DNA of 64,000 bases from Puerhibacterium puerhi (GCF_009846865.1 NZ_WUWN01000001.1:1-64000); one strand, 5' to 3'; positions 25,289 to 34,173 are shown, counted from the first letter of the stretch. Notes: generated by a model not told the origin, from the sequence alone. Translations and numbers: made by a program.

Positions 25289-25363
25289 GCGCGCCCCCCG
25301 CTCCGGGCGGGGGGGCGCGCAAACGGCGGCGGCCCCGCCGGACGATGTCCGACGGGGCCGCCG
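25289..25363 (-). terminator. tandem terminators after rpsI
   Basis: The nearer hairpin (25327-25363) pairs CGGCGGCCCCG with CGGGGCCGCCG around an inner CCGGAC/GTCCG stem. The second (25289-25320) pairs GCGCGCCCCCCG with its complement, which has one extra G. Neither has a T-tract. Confidence 0.75.
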
Positions 25364-25389
25364 TGCGCTCTCGCAGGAGCGGTCCGCGA

Positions 25390-25875
25390 TCAGCGCTTGC
25401 TGTACTGCGGGGCCTTGCGGGCCTTCTTGAGACCGGCCTTCTTGCGCTCGACGACGCGGGCGTCGCGAGTGAGGAAGCCGGCCTTCTTCAGCGCGGGGCG
25501 GTTGGCCTCGCGGTCGATCTCGTTGAGCGCGCGGGCGATGCCCAGGCGCAGCGCGCCGGCCTGGCCGGACGAGCCGCCGCCGTCGATGCGGGCGATGACG
25601 TCGAAGCGCCCCTCGACCTCGACCAGCTTCAGCGGGGAGTTGACCAGCTGCTGGTGCACCTTGTTCGGGAAGTAGTCCTCGAGGGTGCGGCCGTTGATCT
25701 TCCACTGGCCGGTGCCGGGCACGAGGCGCACGCGCGCCACGGCCTCCTTGCGGCGGCCCAGGGCCTGGCCCGGGGCGGTGATGGACTGGCCGCGGTCGGC
25801 GACGGGCGCCGCGGTCTCGGTCGTGTAGGTGCTGGGGACGTTCTCCAGCTCGGTGTCCACGGTGGTCTCTGCCAC
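25390..25875 (-). CDS. rpsI: 30S ribosomal protein S9
   Basis: A 161-residue S9. The N-terminal 30 residues ([22 protein letters not shown]) are an actinobacterial extension. The core has [46 protein letters not shown] and the invariant C-terminus RKAPQYSKR, whose last Lys-Arg contacts P-site tRNA. GTG start. It lies 34 bp after rplM and shares its promoter. Confidence 0.97.
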   Translation of the reverse strand: MAETTVDTELENVPSTYTTETAAPVADRGQSITAPGQALGRRKEAVARVRLVPGTGQWKINGRTLEDYFPNKVHQQLVNSPLKLVEVEGRFDVIARIDGGGSSGQAGALRLGIARALNEIDREANRPALKKAGFLTRDARVVERKKAGLKKARKAPQYSKR

Positions 25876-25909
25876 GTCAGAATCCTTCGTTCAGCTCGGC
25901 GGCAGCGGC

Positions 25910-26359
25910 TCAGGCCTGCTGCGCCACCTGGGTGATCTCGAACGGCTTGGGCTGCTGGGCGGCGTGCGGGTGCTCCGAGCCGCGGTAGACCTTCAGCTTC
26001 GACAGCTGCTGACGGCCGAGGCTGGTCTTGGGGAGCATGCCGCGCACGGCCTTCTCCACGGCGCGCTCGGGGTTCTTCTCGAACAGCTCGCCGTAGGCGA
26101 CGGAACGCAGACCACCCGGGTAGCCGGAGTGGCGGTACGCCATCTTCGAGGTCCGCTTGTTGCCGGACAGGGCGACCTTGTCGGCGTTGATGACGACGAC
26201 GAAGTCGCCGCCGTCGACGTGCGGGGCGAAGGTCGGCTTGTGCTTCCCGCGCAGGAGCGTGGCGACCTGGCTGGCCAGGCGGCCCAGGACGACGTCGGTC
26301 GCGTCGACGACGTACCAGTCGCGCTGGACGTCGCCGGGCTTCGGGGTGTACGTACGCAC
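25910..26359 (-). CDS. rplM: 50S ribosomal protein L13
   Basis: A 149-residue L13, an early assembly protein of the 50S subunit. It begins [20 protein letters not shown] and contains [40 protein letters not shown] and [20 protein letters not shown]. The GTG start was chosen because L13 normally begins at RTYTPK; AAAGG is upstream. It heads the rplM-rpsI operon, with a leader of about 157 nt from a strong promoter. Confidence 0.97.
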   Translation of the reverse strand: MRTYTPKPGDVQRDWYVVDATDVVLGRLASQVATLLRGKHKPTFAPHVDGGDFVVVINADKVALSGNKRTSKMAYRHSGYPGGLRSVAYGELFEKNPERAVEKAVRGMLPKTSLGRQQLSKLKVYRGSEHPHAAQQPKPFEITQVAQQA

Positions 26360-26522
26360 GGTTCGTAACCTTTTCGTGTTGGGTCGTCGGGCGAGAAGCG
26401 GCGCCCGATGAGTCAGGTGTTGTGCGCGGGATGCTCCGGGTGACGTCCTGGCCGTGCGTCGACATCGGCGAGTGGGCGCACCGTCGACGCGGGACGTCGG
26501 AGCGAGAGCACAACGACTCATC

Positions 26523-26552
26523 AGTCTAGGGGGCGGCCCTGGCCAGGGTCAA
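26523..26552 (-). promoter_or_regulatory. rplM-rpsI promoter
   Basis: TTGACC (complement of 26547-26552), 18 bp, TAGACT (complement of 26523-26528). This is one of the best promoter matches in the window. The start is expected near 26516, leaving a 157-nt leader that could hold an L13 autoregulatory structure; I do not recognise one. Confidence 0.75.
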
Positions 26553-26614
26553 AGCGACGCCGCTCACGCCGCAGCGCGGGTGCGACGCGGGCGGCGCGGG
26601 TGCACGGTGGTGCC

Positions 26615-27055
26615 ATGACCGAGGAGACCCCAGCCACCAGGCCCGACCCGGAGCTCGTCGCCGAGGGCGACACGAACCAGCTGGCGAACGACGACACCCT
26701 GATGCCCTACCCCGGGCGCGAGGAGCCGCTCGACCAGGGCTACTCCCCGCCCGAGCGCGACACCACCGGCCGCTGGGGCGAGACCGAGTGGGAGCAGGCG
26801 CACGACGAGCCGATGGACCGGCGCCTCGCCGCCGAGGAGCCCGAGGTGTGGGAGCCGGACGCGCCGCGCCCGGACACCACGCGCGCCGGGCGCATCGCGG
26901 CCGACCCGGACGCCGAGGAGGACCTCGGGAGCGGCGAGGGCGGCTCCCGCACCAACTCCGTGTACGGCGAGGACGTCGGCATCGACGGTGCGGCGGCGTC
27001 GGCCGAGGAGGCCGCCGTGCACTGGACCAAGGAGCCGGGCGAGCCCACGGACTGA
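26615..27055 (+). CDS. DUF5709-domain protein
   Basis: An acidic, hydrophilic protein of 146 residues. Conserved blocks are NDDTLMPYPGREEPLDQGYSPPERD, WGETEWEQAHDEPMDRRLAAEEPEVW and the C-terminal EDVGIDGAAASAEEAAVHW, which identify the actinobacterial DUF5709 family. Its function is unknown and it is probably largely disordered. CACGGT lies 6 nt before the ATG at 26615; an in-frame GTG at 26600 is less likely. It converges with truA. Confidence 0.75.
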   Translation: MTEETPATRPDPELVAEGDTNQLANDDTLMPYPGREEPLDQGYSPPERDTTGRWGETEWEQAHDEPMDRRLAAEEPEVWEPDAPRPDTTRAGRIAADPDAEEDLGSGEGGSRTNSVYGEDVGIDGAAASAEEAAVHWTKEPGEPTD

Positions 27056-27086
27056 GCCCCGCGCACGACCTCCGGCCCGGCGCCGC

Positions 27087-28082
27087 TCACCGCGTGGGCA
27101 GCGCCGGGTCGGCGACCTCCTCGTCCATCCGCAGCGCCCTGACCCGCTCCGCGCGGGCGGCGAGCTCGTCGTCGGCCGGGTAGACGACCTCCTCGAGCAC
27201 GAGGCCCAGCGCGGGCACGACGGCGGCGTTGGCCTCGCGCCGGCGCGAGGCGAGCACCTCGGCGGGCCAGCGCACGTCGCGCCGCCCCTCCCCCACGGCC
27301 AGCGACGCCCCCACGAGCGCCCGCACCATGTTGTGGCAGAACGCGTCGGCCACCACGCTGGCGACGACCAGTCCCGCGTCCGGGCCGTCGTCGGGCCGCT
27401 GCCAGGACATGTGCTGCAGCTCCCGGATGGTCGTGGCCCCGGGCCGCGGCTTGCAGAAGGCCGCGAAGTCCCGCAGGCCCAGCAGCGGCTGGACGGCCGC
27501 GTGCATCGCCTCCTCGTCCAGCGGCCGCCTCGCCCACAGCACGTGCGTGCGCCGCAGCGGGTCGCGCAGGCGCGGCGTGTCCGCGACGCGGTAGGTGTAC
27601 CGCCGGTAGAGCGCGGAGAAGCGGGCGTCGAAGCCCGTCGGCGCGAGCGTGGCGCGGTGCACGACGACGTCGGGCGGCAGGACGCCGGCCAGACGCGTCA
27701 CGAGCGACTCGCCGGGTCCGCGGTCCGAGCGGCCCGGCAGCGCCTCCCACCGCTCGACCGGCACGTCGACGTGCGCCACCTGCCCGCGGGCGTGCACGCC
27801 CGAGTCGGTCCGCCCCGCGACGGTGAGCCGGGGCGCCGGCAGGCCGAGCGCCCGGGTGCGCAGCACCCGCTCGAGCCCCTCCTCCAGCGCCCCCTGCACC
27901 GTCCGCAGCCGGGGCTGGCGCGCCCAGCCCGCGAAGTGGGTGCCGTCGTACGCGAGGTCGAGGCGCACCCGCACGGTGGGCACGGTGGGCACGGTGGGCA
28001 CGGCCGGTACTGCCGGGACGTCCGGGCGGTCGGGCGCCGGCGCGGGCTCCGGGGCGGGGGTCGGCTCGGTCGTGGGCGTCAC
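27087..28082 (-). CDS. truA: tRNA pseudouridine(38-40) synthase TruA
   Basis: TruA modifies U38-U40 in the tRNA anticodon arm. The core starts RVRLDLAYDGTHFAGWARQP; the catalytic aspartate is in AGRTDSGVHARGQVAHVD, followed by FDARFSALYRRYTYRV, HNMVRALVGASLAVGEG. The 331-residue protein has an unusual N-terminal Pro/Ala/Val/Thr tail of about 35 residues made of VPA/VPT repeats. The first GTG has GAGAAT 6 nt upstream, which supports the long form; an internal GTG at the start of the core cannot be excluded. It follows rplQ/rpoA in related genomes, here with the ROK gene between. Confidence 0.93.
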   Translation of the reverse strand: MTPTTEPTPAPEPAPAPDRPDVPAVPAVPTVPTVPTVRVRLDLAYDGTHFAGWARQPRLRTVQGALEEGLERVLRTRALGLPAPRLTVAGRTDSGVHARGQVAHVDVPVERWEALPGRSDRGPGESLVTRLAGVLPPDVVVHRATLAPTGFDARFSALYRRYTYRVADTPRLRDPLRRTHVLWARRPLDEEAMHAAVQPLLGLRDFAAFCKPRPGATTIRELQHMSWQRPDDGPDAGLVVASVVADAFCHNMVRALVGASLAVGEGRRDVRWPAEVLASRRREANAAVVPALGLVLEEVVYPADDELAARAERVRALRMDEEVADPALPTR

Positions 28083-28178
28083 CGGACCATTCTCGCCGGA
28101 CCTCGCCCGGGCCGGCGCACAGGGCCGGTTCACGGGGCCGGAGGCGGGACCGGGTGCGGGCCCGGCCATCATGGGGGC

Positions 28179-28937
28179 ATGCCCGACATCCTCACCCTCT
28201 CCGTCGACTGCGGCGGCGGCGGCATCAAGGCGAACGTGCTGGACGACGCCGGCACGGCGCACGCGGCGCCCGTGCGCGTGCCCACGCCCTACCCCCTGCC
28301 GCCCTCGCTGCTCGTCGACACCGTGGCGAAGATCGCCGCCGGCCTGCCCGTCGCGCACCGCGTCACGGTCGGCATGCCGGGCATGATCCGCCACGGCGTC
28401 GTCGTCCACACCCCGCACTACATCACCCGGTCGGGGCCGCGCTCGCGCGTGGAGCCGGAGCTGCTCGAGGCGTGGTCGAGCTTCGACATGCAGGCCGCCG
28501 TGAGCGAGCGCCTGGGCATGCCGGCGCTGGTGCTCAACGACGCCGAGGTGCACGGGGCCGGGGTCATCGCCGGGTCGGGCTTCGAGCTCGTGCTCACCCT
28601 CGGCACGGGCCTCGGGTCGGCGCTGTTCGACGGCGGCCTGCTGTCGCCGCACCTCGAGTGGTCGCACGCGCCCGTGCGCCGCGGCGCGACGTACGACCAG
28701 TACGTCGGCGAGCCGGAGCGCCGGCGCCTCGGCGACGGGCTGTGGTCGCGCCGCGTGGTCGCGATGGTCGACGGCCTGCGGCCCGTGTTCCGCTGGGACC
28801 GGCTCTACCTCGGCGGCGGCAACTCCCGCCGCATCACGCCGGCCGCGCTGGCCCGGCTCGGCGACGACGTCGTCATCGTGCCGAACTCCGCCGCCCTCGT
28901 CGGCGGCGCGCGCGCCTGGGACCTGCCGCAGGGCTGA
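28179..28937 (+). CDS. ROK-family protein, polyphosphate glucokinase-like
   Basis: A 252-residue ASKHA-fold protein. The first phosphate loop is SVDCGGGGIKANVLD, the catalytic Asp is in VLNDAEVHGAG (N118-D119 region) and the second phosphate loop is LTLGTGLGSALFDGGLL, followed by EWSHAP in place of the usual sugar-binding ExGH. The closest match by eye is polyphosphate/ATP glucokinase, whose first loop normally reads DIGGTGIKG; the Thr is Gly here. It has no zinc motif and no DNA-binding domain, so it is not a ROK repressor. CATCAT lies 6 nt before the ATG. Confidence 0.75.
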   Translation: MPDILTLSVDCGGGGIKANVLDDAGTAHAAPVRVPTPYPLPPSLLVDTVAKIAAGLPVAHRVTVGMPGMIRHGVVVHTPHYITRSGPRSRVEPELLEAWSSFDMQAAVSERLGMPALVLNDAEVHGAGVIAGSGFELVLTLGTGLGSALFDGGLLSPHLEWSHAPVRRGATYDQYVGEPERRRLGDGLWSRRVVAMVDGLRPVFRWDRLYLGGGNSRRITPAALARLGDDVVIVPNSAALVGGARAWDLPQG

Positions 28938-28984
28938 GGCGCCGGCGGCCGCGCACCCGGCGGCAGCGCGGCCCGACGCACGAA

Positions 28985-29017
28985 GAGGGCCCCGCACCGG
29001 CGTGGTGCGGGGCCCTC
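28985..29017. terminator. bidirectional terminator between the ROK gene and rplQ
   Basis: A 14-bp perfect stem (GAGGGCCCCGCACC and complement) with loop GGCGT between converging genes. No T-tract. Confidence 0.85.
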
Positions 29018-29057
29018 GTGCGCGGTCCGGGGCGGGGCCCCGGGAGCGGAGGGAGGC

Positions 29058-29603
29058 TCAGGCCTCCTTCTTCTCCTCGGTGTCCGCGGCGCCCTCGGCG
29101 GCGGCGTCGGCCGGGGCCTCGGTGGCCTCCGCCTCGGCCGGAGCCTCGGTCGTCTCCACGGTCTCCTCGGCGGCGGGCTTCTCGGCCTTGGCGGCCTTCT
29201 CGGTGGCCTTGGTGGCCTCCTTGACGACGGCCTGCTTGGGGCTCACCGGCTCGGTGACGAGCTCGATGACGGCCATGGGGGCGTTGTCGCCCTTGCGGTT
29301 GCCGACCTTGGTGATGCGCGTGTAGCCACCGTTGCGCTCGGCCATGGCCGGGGCGATCTCGGTGAACAGCGTGTGCACCACGCCCTTGTCGCGCACGACC
29401 GTCAGGACGCGACGACGCGCGTGCAGGTCGCCGCGCTTGGCGAACGTGATGAGGCGCTCGGCCAGGGGGCGCAGGCGCTTCGCCTTCGTCTCGGTCGTCG
29501 TGATGCGGCCGTGCTCGAAGAGCGCCGTGGACAGGTTCGCGAGGATCAGACGCTCGTGAGCCGGGCCACCGCCGAGCCGCGGACCCTTGGTGGGGGTAGG
29601 CAT
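29058..29603 (-). CDS. rplQ: 50S ribosomal protein L17
   Basis: The L17 core is residues 1-120: [63 protein letters not shown] and the end of the core [11 protein letters not shown] further 60 residues form an Ala/Glu/Lys/Thr-rich tail ([16 protein letters not shown]), an extension seen in many actinobacterial L17 proteins and probably disordered. It is the last gene of the alpha cluster, 61 bp after rpoA. Confidence 0.97.
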   Translation of the reverse strand: MPTPTKGPRLGGGPAHERLILANLSTALFEHGRITTTETKAKRLRPLAERLITFAKRGDLHARRRVLTVVRDKGVVHTLFTEIAPAMAERNGGYTRITKVGNRKGDNAPMAVIELVTEPVSPKQAVVKEATKATEKAAKAEKPAAEETVETTEAPAEAEATEAPADAAAEGAADTEEKKEA

Positions 29604-29664
29604 TTCTGGTTCTCCTTGAGGGTGGTTCCGCGCCGCGCGGCGCTACGCCGCGGCGGCGGGGACG

Positions 29665-30681
29665 TCAGTACGGCTGCTCGTCGGTGTACGCGGTCTCGTC
29701 GTCGCCACCGTCGTAGTAGCCGGCGGCCGAAGCGTCGTAGTCGACCGGCGAGTCCTTGAGGGACAGGCCGAGCTCGGCGAGCTTCTCCTTGACCTCGGTG
29801 ATCGACTTCGCGCCGAAGTTGCGGATGTCGAGCAGGTCCGCCTCGCTGCGCGCGACCAGCTCACCCACGGAGTGGATGCCCTCGCGCTTGAGGCAGTTGT
29901 ACGAACGGATGGTGAGGTTGAGCTCCTCGATCGGCAGCGCCAGGTCCGCGGCCAGCGCGGAGTCCGTCGGCGACGGGCCGATCTCGATGCCCTCGGCCTC
30001 GGTGTTCAGCTCGCGGGCGAGGCCGAACAGCTCGACGAGCGTCTTGCCGGCGGAAGCGAGCGCGTCGCGCGGCGAGATCGCCGGCTTCGCCTCGACGTCG
30101 ACGATCAGCTTGTCGAAGTCCGTGCGCTGCTCGACACGGGTGGCCTCGACCTTGTAGGTGACCTTGAGGACCGGCGAGTAGATCGAGTCGACGGGGATGC
30201 GCCCGATCTCGGCGTCCGCCGACTTGTTCTGCGCGGCGGACACGTAGCCACGGCCACGCTCGACGGTCAGCTCGATCTCGAGCCGGCCCTTGTCGTTCAG
30301 CGTGGCGATGTGCAGGTCGGGGTTGTGCACCTCGACGCCCGCCGGCGGGACGATGTCCGCGGCAGTGACGGCACCGGCACCCTGCTTGCGCAGGTACATC
30401 ACGACGGGCTCGTCGTTCTCCGAGGAGACGACGAGGTTCTTGATGTTGAGGATGATCTCGGTGACGTCCTCCTTGACCCCCGGCACGGTGGAGAACTCGT
30501 GGAGCACCCCGTCGATGCGGATGGAGGTCACGGCCGCGCCCGGGATGGACGACAGCAGGGTGCGGCGGAGCGAGTTGCCGAGCGTGTACCCGAAGCCAGG
30601 CTCCAGGGGCTCGATGGCAAAGCGCGAACGGTGCTCCGAGATGACCTCTTCGGTCAGGGTGGGGCGCTGTGCGATCAGCAC
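29665..30681 (-). CDS. rpoA: RNA polymerase alpha subunit
   Basis: A full-length 338-residue alpha subunit. The N-terminal domain (1-230) has [29 protein letters not shown], which dimerises and seeds assembly, and the C-terminal domain (about 250-315) has [20 protein letters not shown] and [20 protein letters not shown], which binds UP elements and activators. An acidic tail ([17 protein letters not shown]) follows. GTG start with AAAGGA upstream. The 194-bp gap to rpsK, where rpsD is normally found, is filled with hairpins. Confidence 0.98.
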   Translation of the reverse strand: MLIAQRPTLTEEVISEHRSRFAIEPLEPGFGYTLGNSLRRTLLSSIPGAAVTSIRIDGVLHEFSTVPGVKEDVTEIILNIKNLVVSSENDEPVVMYLRKQGAGAVTAADIVPPAGVEVHNPDLHIATLNDKGRLEIELTVERGRGYVSAAQNKSADAEIGRIPVDSIYSPVLKVTYKVEATRVEQRTDFDKLIVDVEAKPAISPRDALASAGKTLVELFGLARELNTEAEGIEIGPSPTDSALAADLALPIEELNLTIRSYNCLKREGIHSVGELVARSEADLLDIRNFGAKSITEVKEKLAELGLSLKDSPVDYDASAAGYYDGGDDETAYTDEQPY

Positions 30682-30745
30682 GGTGGTTTGTCCTTTCAGT
30701 GTGCGTCCGCCATATGACGCATCACGGATCCGCGATCACTCGCGT

Positions 30746-30867
30746 CCCGGGCGGGACTCCGTCCGTCCGCCCGGGCAGGGTTCCGGTCGGCCGGGCCGCG
30801 GGAGCGCCGGGGAGGCCTCGTCAGCGACGAGACGCTCCCGCGACGGGCCCCCGGCCCGGCCGACCGG
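30746..30867 (-). terminator. two large hairpins in the rpsK-rpoA gap
   Basis: The larger (30783-30867) has a 15-bp perfect outer stem (CCGGTCGGCCGGGCC and complement) and a 9-bp inner stem (GCGGGAGCG/CGCTCCCGC). The smaller (30746-30775) pairs CCCGGGCGG with its complement. They may slow or end transcription or mark an RNA processing site before rpoA. Confidence 0.65.
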
Positions 30868-30875
30868 CAGTGCGG

Positions 30876-31283
30876 TCAGACCCGGCGACGCTTCGGGGGC
30901 CGGACACCGTTGTGGGCCTGGGGCGTCACGTCCTGGATCGAGCCGACCTCGAGGCCGGTCGCCTGCAGGGAGCGGATCGCGGTCTCGCGACCGGAACCCG
31001 GGCCCTTGACGAAGACGTCGACCTTCTTGACACCGTGCTCCTGGGCGCGGCGGGCGGCCGCCTCGGCGGCCAGCTGCGCGGCGAACGGCGTCGACTTGCG
31101 CGAGCCCTTGAAGCCGACGTGGCCGGCCGAGGCCCACGAGATCACGGCGCCCGACGGGTCCGTGATCGAGACGATCGTGTTGTTGAAGGTGCTCTTGATG
31201 TGCGCCTGGCCGAGCGGGACGTTCTTCTTGTCCTTGCGACGCGGCTTGCGCGTGCCGGAGGCGGCACGAGTCTTGGGAGGCAT
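30876..31283 (-). CDS. rpsK: 30S ribosomal protein S11
   Basis: A 135-residue S11 of the platform of the 30S subunit. Motifs are [43 protein letters not shown] (in blocks from residue 28), RTPFAAQ-like [25 protein letters not shown] and the C-terminus [21 protein letters not shown] start with GGAGG-like upstream in the rpsM gap. No rpsD follows. Confidence 0.97.
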   Translation of the reverse strand: MPPKTRAASGTRKPRRKDKKNVPLGQAHIKSTFNNTIVSITDPSGAVISWASAGHVGFKGSRKSTPFAAQLAAEAAARRAQEHGVKKVDVFVKGPGSGRETAIRSLQATGLEVGSIQDVTPQAHNGVRPPKRRRV

Positions 31284-31353
31284 GTGTGGTGATCTCCTGG
31301 TCTGAGGTCGTCGGACCGGCGGCGGGCGTCAGCCCGCTACGCGGCTGCTGACG

Positions 31354-31728
31354 TCAGCGGGCCTTCTTCTTGCCCGCGACGGTGCGCTTCGGGCCCTTGC
31401 GGGTGCGCGCGTTGGTCTTGGTGCGCTGACCGCGCACCGGCAGGCCCCGGCGGTGACGCAGACCCTGGTAGGTGCCGATCTCGACCTTGCGGCGGATGTC
31501 GGCCGCCACCTCGCGGCGGAGGTCACCCTCGAGCTTGAAGTTGCCCTCGAGGTAGTCGCGCAGCGCGACGAGCTCGGCGTCGCCGAGGTCGCGGACGCGC
31601 ACGTCCGGGCTGATCCCGGTCGCGGCCAGCGTCTGCTGGGCGCGGGTACGGCCGACGCCGTAGATGTAGGTGAGCGCAACCTCGAGCCGCTTCTCGCGGG
31701 GGAGGTCGACGCCGACAAGACGTGCCAT
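31354..31728 (-). CDS. rpsM: 30S ribosomal protein S13
   Basis: A 124-residue S13. It begins [25 protein letters not shown] and has [45 protein letters not shown] (in blocks from residue 87) and a basic tail ending KKKAR that reaches the P-site tRNA. S13 bridges the 30S head to L5 of the 50S. It lies 178 bp after rpmJ and 70 bp before rpsK. Confidence 0.97.
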   Translation of the reverse strand: MARLVGVDLPREKRLEVALTYIYGVGRTRAQQTLAATGISPDVRVRDLGDAELVALRDYLEGNFKLEGDLRREVAADIRRKVEIGTYQGLRHRRGLPVRGQRTKTNARTRKGPKRTVAGKKKAR

Positions 31729-31870
31729 GTGCCTTCCGGCTCCTGAACTTCGTCCGGAGGTCTGCCGCACCGCCCTCCCCGCGAGGTCCGCGGGCCCCGG
31801 CCTCCGGACCGGGGGTTCCCCTGGCCCGCACGCGCGGCGTGCGGACGAGGTTCGTGGTGGTGCGCTGGGG

Positions 31871-31893
31871 GTGACGGCGAGCGCTGCCGTCAC
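31871..31893 (-). terminator. small hairpin after rpmJ
   Basis: GTGACGGC pairs with GCCGTCAC around GAGCGCT, 14 bp beyond the rpmJ stop. Probably a weak attenuator or processing site. Confidence 0.4.
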
Positions 31894-31906
31894 CGGTGAG
31901 CTGCGA

Positions 31907-32020
31907 TCAGCCCTGGCGCTGCTTGTGGCGCAGGTTCTCGCAGATCACCATGACGCGACCGTGCCGGCGGATCACCTTGCACTTGTCGCAGATCTTCTTG
32001 ACGCTCGGCTTGACCTTCAT
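31907..32020 (-). CDS. rpmJ: 50S ribosomal protein L36
   Basis: A 37-residue L36, too short for most gene finders. It reads [19 protein letters not shown] and continues with a zinc knuckle (C11, C14, C27 and the late H32) and ends HKQRQG. This is the zinc-binding form. It sits between infA and rpsM as in most actinobacteria. Confidence 0.95.
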   Translation of the reverse strand: MKVKPSVKKICDKCKVIRRHGRVMVICENLRHKQRQG

Positions 32021-32097
32021 CAGTGTTCCTCCGCCCCGCCGTTGTCCGGGCGCGCCCGGGCCGCGACGGCGGCAGTGTCGATCGGGTGGGGGATGGA

Positions 32098-32319
32098 CTA
32101 CTTGTAGCGGTAGACGATCCGGCCGCGGGACAGGTCGTACGGGCTCAGCTCGACCACCACCCGGTCCTCGGGAAGGATCCGGATGTAGTGCTGCCGCATC
32201 TTGCCCGAGATGTGAGCGAGAACCTTGTGACCGTTCGCCAGCTCCACGCGGAACATCGCGTTCGGCAGGGCCTCGACCACGCTGCCCTCGATCTCGATGA
32301 CACCGTCCTTCTTTGCCAT
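32098..32319 (-). CDS. infA: translation initiation factor IF-1
   Basis: A 73-residue OB-fold protein, [18 protein letters not shown] onwards, with [20 protein letters not shown] and [22 protein letters not shown]-1 binds the A site of the 30S subunit during initiation. Full length with the invariant start. AGCGGAGGACATG places a Shine-Dalgarno just before the ATG. A separate promoter in the 312-bp upstream gap is likely. Confidence 0.98.
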   Translation of the reverse strand: MAKKDGVIEIEGSVVEALPNAMFRVELANGHKVLAHISGKMRQHYIRILPEDRVVVELSPYDLSRGRIVYRYK

Positions 32320-32631
32320 GTCCTCCGCTAACTCTCGTCGATTGACTTCGTCCGACTGCTCCCGCGTCTCACCGGCGCGCGCGGCACGCGGCCGAGCGCA
32401 CGATCGACGGGACACGGGTGTCGCGTGCTGCCGCCCGACCACCAACCGCGCCCGCCGGCACCCCGAGCGGTGGCTCGGGAGCGCGGCCGGCTCCGGGGAG
32501 GAGCGCGAACGGACTACACCCAACGGAGCAGCCTACCCGACGCACCAACGAACGGAAAGCCGCGCCGGTGTGCACCGCCTCACCGCGGGCGGGTGCGCGC
32601 GGCGCCCGGCGGACGCCGCGGGGGACGCCGC
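32320..32631 (-). other. gap between map and infA, candidate infA promoter
   Basis: No gene is visible. The best promoter sign is TAGGCT (minus strand, 32530-32535), with TTTCCG 17 bp upstream as a poor -35; the leader would be about 200 nt. A small hairpin CCCGAG/CTCGGG lies at 32462-32479. Nothing else stands out. Confidence 0.4.
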
Positions 32632-33513
32632 TCAGTCGAGGACGACGACGTCGACGCCGAGCGCGCCCAGCCGCTCCGCGCCGCCGTCGCGGGCGGTGAG
32701 CACGCTGATGCCGCCCTCGAGGATCGCCACGGAGTGCTCCCAGTGGGCGGCGCGCGAGCCGTCGGTGGTGACCACGGTCCAGCCGTCCTCCAGCTCGCGC
32801 GTGGCCCCGCTCCCCCGCGTGATCATCGGCTCGACGCACAGGCACATGCCCGGCCGCAGCCGCATCCCGCGGTCCGAGGTGCGGTAGTTGAGCACGTCCG
32901 GCGGCTGGTGCATCGCCGTGCCGATGCCGTGCCCCACGTACTCCTCGACGATGCCGAGCTCGGCACCGCCCGCCGCGCCGGCGAGCTCCACCGCCGTCTC
33001 GACGGCGGTGCCCACGTCGCCGAGGCGCTGGCCCGTGGCCAGGGCGGCGATGCCCGCCCACATCGCGGCCTCCGTCGCGCGCACGAGCGCGTCGTCGGCA
33101 GGGTCGCCGCCGGCCGCCCCACCCGCCGCGCCCGGCGCGAGGGGCCCGTCGGCGCCGAGCACGAACGACGTGGCCGAGTCGCCGTGCCACCCGTCGACCA
33201 CCGCGCCGGCGTCGACGGAGACGACGTCGCCCACGGCGAGCACCCGGGACCCGGGGATGCCGTGGATCACCTCGTCGTTGACCGAGGTGCAGATCGTCGC
33301 GGGGAACCCCTCGTAGCCGAGGAAGTTCGACGTCGCCCCGGCGTCAGCGATGACCGCGGCGGCGACGGCGTCGAGGTCGGCCGTCGTCGTCCCGGGGCGC
33401 GCGGCCGCGCGCACGGCCGCGAGCACGTCCGCGACGACGAGCCCGGCGCGTCGCATGACGCGCACCTGCTCGAGCGTCTTGTACTCGACGCGCTCGCGAC
33501 CGAACAGCGCCAC
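32632..33513 (-). CDS. map: type I methionine aminopeptidase
   Basis: It removes the initiator methionine after deformylation. All ligands are present in the 293-residue protein: H84 (VIHGIP), D101 and D112 (SVDAGAVVDGWHGDSA), H195 (VGHGIG), E228 (CVEPM) and E259 (HWEHSVAI). A Gly/Ala-rich insert near 120-143 (ADGPLAPGAAGGAAGGDPA) is unusual and probably a surface loop. The GTG start lies 3 bp after the adk stop, so it is translated with adk. def, which acts just before it on nascent chains, is encoded 9 kb away. Confidence 0.95.
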   Translation of the reverse strand: MALFGRERVEYKTLEQVRVMRRAGLVVADVLAAVRAAARPGTTTADLDAVAAAVIADAGATSNFLGYEGFPATICTSVNDEVIHGIPGSRVLAVGDVVSVDAGAVVDGWHGDSATSFVLGADGPLAPGAAGGAAGGDPADDALVRATEAAMWAGIAALATGQRLGDVGTAVETAVELAGAAGGAELGIVEEYVGHGIGTAMHQPPDVLNYRTSDRGMRLRPGMCLCVEPMITRGSGATRELEDGWTVVTTDGSRAAHWEHSVAILEGGISVLTARDGGAERLGALGVDVVVLD

Positions 33514-33516
33514 GTG

Positions 33517-34173
33517 TCAGCCGATCTGCGCGGCGAGGCCGGCGACGATGCGGTCGGTGACCTCCGCGACCTCGCCGATGCCGTCGACCTGCACCAGCAG
33601 GCCGCGCTCGGCGTAGGCGCTGGTGAGCGGGGCGGTCTGCTCCGCGTAGATGTCGAGGCGGCGGGCGATCGCCTCCTCGGTGTCGTCCTCGCGGCCCTCG
33701 AGCTGGGCGCGCTTGGCGATGCGGGCCAGGAGCTCGTCGCGGTCGGCGGTCAGCTCGATGACGCCGTCGAGCTGCCAGCCGAGGTCGGCCAGGATCCCGT
33801 CGAGCGCACCGACCTGGTGGGCGTTGCGCGGGTAGCCGTCGAGGATGAAGCCCTGCGCGGCGTCGGGCTCGCCGAGCCGGTCGCGCACCATGGAGTCCGT
33901 GACCTCGTCGGGCACGAGCTCGCCGGCGTTGGTGTACTGCTGCGCCAGGCGGCCCAGCTCGGTGCCGCCCTTGATGTTGGCGCGGAAGATGTCGCCGGTC
34001 GAGATCGCCGGGATGCCGAACACCTCGGCGAGGCGCGCGGCCTGCGTGCCCTTGCCCGCACCCTGCGGGCCCATGATGATCAGCCGCGTGACGCGGCCCT
34101 CGGGCCCCGGGACGGGGTGCAGGTCGTGGCGCGACGGGACGGTGGTGCCCGTCGTCTCGGTGCTCTCGGTCAA
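33517..34173 (-). CDS. adk: adenylate kinase
   Basis: Adk balances AMP, ADP and ATP. The core starts RLIIMGPQGAGKGTQAARL, then ISTGDIFRANI, GFILDGYPRNAHQV and ARRLDIYAEQTAPL; the LID is the short, zinc-free kind usual in actinobacteria. The only sensible start upstream of the P-loop is TTG at 34173, which overlaps the secY stop (TTGA) and adds about 28 residues (TESTETTGTTVPSRHDLHP...) before the core. The codon before TRLII is GTC, not a start codon; ATG M34 lies inside strand 1 and would delete it. Confidence 0.93.
   Translation of the reverse strand: MTESTETTGTTVPSRHDLHPVPGPEGRVTRLIIMGPQGAGKGTQAARLAEVFGIPAISTGDIFRANIKGGTELGRLAQQYTNAGELVPDEVTDSMVRDRLGEPDAAQGFILDGYPRNAHQVGALDGILADLGWQLDGVIELTADRDELLARIAKRAQLEGREDDTEEAIARRLDIYAEQTAPLTSAYAERGLLVQVDGIGEVAEVTDRIVAGLAAQIG

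Noticed and set aside
30682-30875. A shortened rpsD in the rpsK-rpoA gap
   Set aside because: The gap is too short for S4 (about 200 codons) and no S4 motif is present in any frame.
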